This document shows, one piece after another, positions 13,787-15,447 of a stretch of 15,447 nt of DNA. The stretch is from NCBI GenBank assembly GCA_003151275.1, contig PLXC01000104.1, forward strand, positions 15,179-30,625. The letters are read 5' to 3'. The DNA is from Candidatus Melainabacteria bacterium (lineage in GTDB: Bacteria > Cyanobacteriota > Vampirovibrionia > Obscuribacterales > Obscuribacteraceae). The position numbers and the translations under genes are program-made. Each line of letters begins with the position of its first letter. Within the stretch, counting starts at the first letter, position 1. The notes under the pieces were generated by a model, which worked only from the letters and a program-made list of their open reading frames with translations, was not told the origin of the DNA and searched no databases.

Positions 13787-14653
13787 TTAGCCCCAAATTA
13801 CCTTCAATGTGGTCAAATCCTGTCGAACGCATTGCACTTTTCCTTGAGGACAATGCCAAACAAAATCAACACTGTGGGTTTCCAAATCCCATACTTCCAC
13901 AGCGCGGTTTCCAACCACAGCGAGCTGGTTTGCATCGACCAGAAAAACCAACTCTCGGATGTAGGGAAACGAAGAAACAAGAATCGAAGGGGCCGCCCCT
14001 GGAGAGCTATAAAGACGCATGTACGGACCGAATCCACCGACGATCACGCTGGTTAAAAACGGATGCGTCGCCAGCGCATAACAGTCCCAATCCAGATGAT
14101 CCGCACCATTCCAGATCACCTGCGGTTCACATTCAGGATTACGCAGGCAAAATAGGCGGCCTCGTTTATCGACACCGATCACCGTGTTCTTTCGAGCGCT
14201 GATCTGGCGAATGGCGCTGTCCGTCACTCGTATAGTGGCAATTTTGCCGGCAACCGGTCGTTGCGCCAAGTCGAACATGTGCACTCGTCCGTCCAAACAA
14301 GCCACGGTCAACATGGTGCCTGCCTGATCATAAGACATGCTGCTGACAGCGCCCACATCAAATTGCCCCAGACAAATCGTCGGCAACGTTATGTCAAAGC
14401 GCTGAACTGTTCCGTCTTCGCAAGCTACGGAGAACTCCGAGTTAGAGTTGAGAGCAATGGCACAAGCACGAACGCCGACTTGAACTATCCATGAACGGCC
14501 CGTGCTGAGGTGGCAAACAATGACGGCGCGATTTTCGTCAATCAGAACCACGTATTGGTTGCAAGCACTGAGTTTCGAGGTGATCACAGATCGCGTTCCT
14601 CCATCCAACAAGATACCGAAGTATTCAACTGAAGATTGCAAAACTTTATTCAT
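13787..14653 (-). CDS. WD40-like beta-propeller repeat protein, 288 residues
   Basis: The sequence shows degenerate WD40-type blades: ACEDGTVQRFD (about 78-87), ACLDGRVHMFDL (118-129), GVDKRGRLFCL (160-170), GGFGPYMRLYSS (206-217) and VGNRAVEVWDLET (247-259). Each is a strand pair of the form x-x-DG-x-V-x-x-[FW]D, about 40 residues apart, so one propeller of six or seven blades is likely. Propellers of this kind act as protein-binding scaffolds; no enzyme motif is present. There is no signal peptide or membrane segment. The ATG at 14653 has GGAG eight bases upstream and is preferred over an ATG ten codons earlier. The exact partner is unknown. It stands alone, with long gene-free stretches on both sides. 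Confidence 0.8.
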   Translation of the reverse strand: MNKVLQSSVEYFGILLDGGTRSVITSKLSACNQYVVLIDENRAVIVCHLSTGRSWIVQVGVRACAIALNSNSEFSVACEDGTVQRFDITLPTICLGQFDVGAVSSMSYDQAGTMLTVACLDGRVHMFDLAQRPVAGKIATIRVTDSAIRQISARKNTVIGVDKRGRLFCLRNPECEPQVIWNGADHLDWDCYALATHPFLTSVIVGGFGPYMRLYSSPGAAPSILVSSFPYIRELVFLVDANQLAVVGNRAVEVWDLETHSVDFVWHCPQGKVQCVRQDLTTLKVIWG

Positions 14654-14668
14654 TGATTTATCTCCATG

Positions 14669-14697
14669 CAAAAGCAGCGCCATTTCTGGCGCTTTTG
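14669..14697 (-). promoter_or_regulatory. GAAA-tetraloop hairpin in the leader of the WD40-like gene
   Basis: On the minus strand AGCGCCA and TGGCGCT (14676-14693) pair around a GAAA tetraloop. Outer arms CAAAAGC and GCTTTTG (14669-14675, 14691-14697) offer an alternative, longer pairing that shares bases. It ends three bases before the GGAG ribosome-binding site, so it could affect translation. Confidence 0.45.
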
Positions 14698-14789
14698 TAC
14701 TGCTTGCTGCTTAATTCACTGAGATCGCTGACACCGCGTATAACACCGCTAACAGGCAGCGCCGGCATCCTGACGGCATGTACCTACCG

Positions 14790-14807
14790 GCTGCCAAAAT
14801 TGGCAGC
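14790..14807. promoter_or_regulatory. Inverted repeat, possible operator of the WD40-like gene
   Basis: GCTGCCAA and TTGGCAGC are perfect 8-base arms separated by AA. It lies about 140 bases upstream of the WD40-like start, in a position suited to a repressor or activator site. Confidence 0.35.
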
Positions 14808-15127
14808 AAGAAGTGATTCGATTAAGGATTGATTGCCTTTAGGTGTTTAAACTGACCACAGAAAAATTTTGAGCAATTATGCCTGCACCGTACTCAAAAC
14901 AGTCTGCTCGCGCAAATACTGTCGCTATCGGAATTTGCAAAGCAACACCAGACTCCGTAAGGGTTTGGACATTTTCGCCGATTTGGTCAAAATGAGAAAT
15001 CATCGTAAGATTACTCAACTAACATTTTTTTCGCCACTTGCGCAGTTAGTGAGAGTGGCGTAATTACCTCATTCTGTCGTTTGCATCCCTTAGTGGCGAA
15101 GCTATCAAAGCACTGTGTAATAGCACA

Positions 15128-15156
15128 TTGCTTAACCAGTTAACGCCGATTATTTT
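15128..15156 (+). promoter_or_regulatory. Candidate promoter of the TPR-like gene
   Basis: TTGCTT (15128-15133) and TATTTT (15151-15156) are separated by 17 bases and would start transcription about 15 bases before the start codon region. TTAAC/GTTAA arms (15132-15143) overlap the spacer and might be an operator. Matches to consensus are moderate. Confidence 0.35.
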
Positions 15157-15179
15157 GTAATTGTAGATGGAGCAAGAGC

Positions 15180-15447
15180 ATGCAAATAGACAGACTGACG
15201 GACCAAACCATAGAAATCTATCTGCAGATTGCTCGCGCTGCAACATCATCGAGCGACCCTGATTTATCAATCAAAATGTTGAACGCGGCTTATGATCAAA
15301 TTAAGAACGTCTACCAAAAGCCTGAGCCGAAGACTCTCGCCAACCTAGCGGAGCTGCTGCTGCTCAACAAAAGCAAGACGCGCGCGGAAGAAATCTACAG
15401 CCTGGCGCTTAGAGCTTGCAAGCAATCCCGCATCAAAGATAATTGGC
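15180..15447 (+). CDS. Partial TPR-like repeat protein (N-terminal 89 residues)
   Basis: The frame opens at ATG 15180, with GGAG seven bases upstream, and stays open to the window edge. The translation begins MQIDRLTDQTIEIYLQIARA and continues into helix pairs of TPR style: LSIKMLNAAYDQIKNVYQ, then TLANLAELLLLNKSKTRAEE followed by IYSLALRACKQS. The spacing and the Ala/Leu/Tyr pattern (LAELLLxxxKxxxAEEIYxxAL) match tetratricopeptide repeats, which are protein-binding scaffolds. There is no signal peptide in the visible part, so it is probably cytoplasmic. The length, any further domains and the function cannot be read because the 3' part is missing. Confidence 0.75.
   Translation, partial: MQIDRLTDQTIEIYLQIARAATSSSDPDLSIKMLNAAYDQIKNVYQKPEPKTLANLAELLLLNKSKTRAEEIYSLALRACKQSRIKDNW

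Larger units (their letters stand above)
14654..15179. other. Gene-free region between the WD40-like and TPR-like genes
   Basis: The two flanking genes are divergent, so this should hold both promoters. Elements seen are the leader hairpin at 14669-14697, an ACACCGC direct repeat (14731-14737 and 14743-14749), GCTGCCAA/TTGGCAGC arms (14790-14807), and CGCCACT (15032-15038) with two possible pairing partners (15054-15060 and 15092-15098). A 64-codon plus-strand frame beginning with TTG at 14869 has no ribosome-binding site or family signal and I do not call it. Confidence 0.4.

Noticed and set aside
13624..14202. 192-codon plus-strand open frame
   Set aside because: It overlaps the WD40-like gene on the other strand, has no family signal and no ribosome-binding site; it is a shadow frame.
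13599..14791. CCTACCGGC shared by both flanks of the WD40-like gene, as possible element ends
   Set aside because: Only nine exact bases; such a match is expected by chance over this distance, and no mobile-element gene is present.
14869..15063. 64-codon plus-strand frame with a TTG start
   Set aside because: No ribosome-binding site and no recognisable pattern.

Overview
This is a bacterial chromosomal window of moderate GC, with no rRNA, tRNA, CRISPR array, transposase or phage gene that I can see. Genes lie mainly on the minus strand. The exceptions are a two-gene plus-strand block in the middle and the first part of a plus-strand gene at the right edge. Most start codons have a clear GGAG/AAGGAGG ribosome-binding site. 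The class A penicillin-binding protein, the S13 carboxypeptidase and the mix of small repeat proteins point to a free-living bacterium with peptidoglycan. A melainabacterial (Vampirovibrionia/Obscuribacterales-like) origin is only a guess from general gene style and is not proven by any marker here.

Left region (1-2861, minus): the start of a small hydrophobic protein cut by the window edge, a secreted S13 D-Ala-D-Ala carboxypeptidase/endopeptidase (DacB/PBP4 type), and a 408-residue helical protein of unknown function. A pair of hairpins separates dacB from the unknown gene. Next come a 530-base gene-free AT-rich stretch and a small Xre/Cro-type regulator (3393-3650). A 380-base divergent promoter region full of short palindromes follows.

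Middle region (4033-7358, plus): a bifunctional PBP1A-type glycosyltransferase/transpeptidase, closely followed by a VanX/DdpX-type M15 D-Ala-D-Ala dipeptidase with an unusual TTG start. With dacB these give the window a peptidoglycan synthesis and trimming theme. There is no VanH/VanA-like partner, so I do not read it as a glycopeptide-resistance cassette.

Small-protein region (7425-9278, minus): a receiver-like protein resembling the cyclic-phosphate-processing receiver (cREC) group, a 159-residue protein made of strict octapeptide G-S-x-V-x-A repeats (a probable beta-solenoid), and a 98-residue protein made of three zinc ribbons at an exact 36-residue period. Strong hairpins sit between them.

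Right region (9488-13214, minus): two tandem paralogous M3-family oligoendopeptidase F genes, each followed by a related hairpin. Upstream lies a 570-base leader/promoter region with several inverted repeats, one resembling a Gram-positive-type LexA box. Then come a WD40-like beta-propeller protein (13787-14653, minus), another gene-free region, and the first 89 codons of a TPR-like protein running off the right edge.

The most unusual items are the octapeptide-repeat protein beside the variant cREC receiver, the precisely periodic triple zinc ribbon, the tandem pepF pair with paired 3' hairpins, and the recurring long intergenic hairpins that mostly lack a good U-tract.
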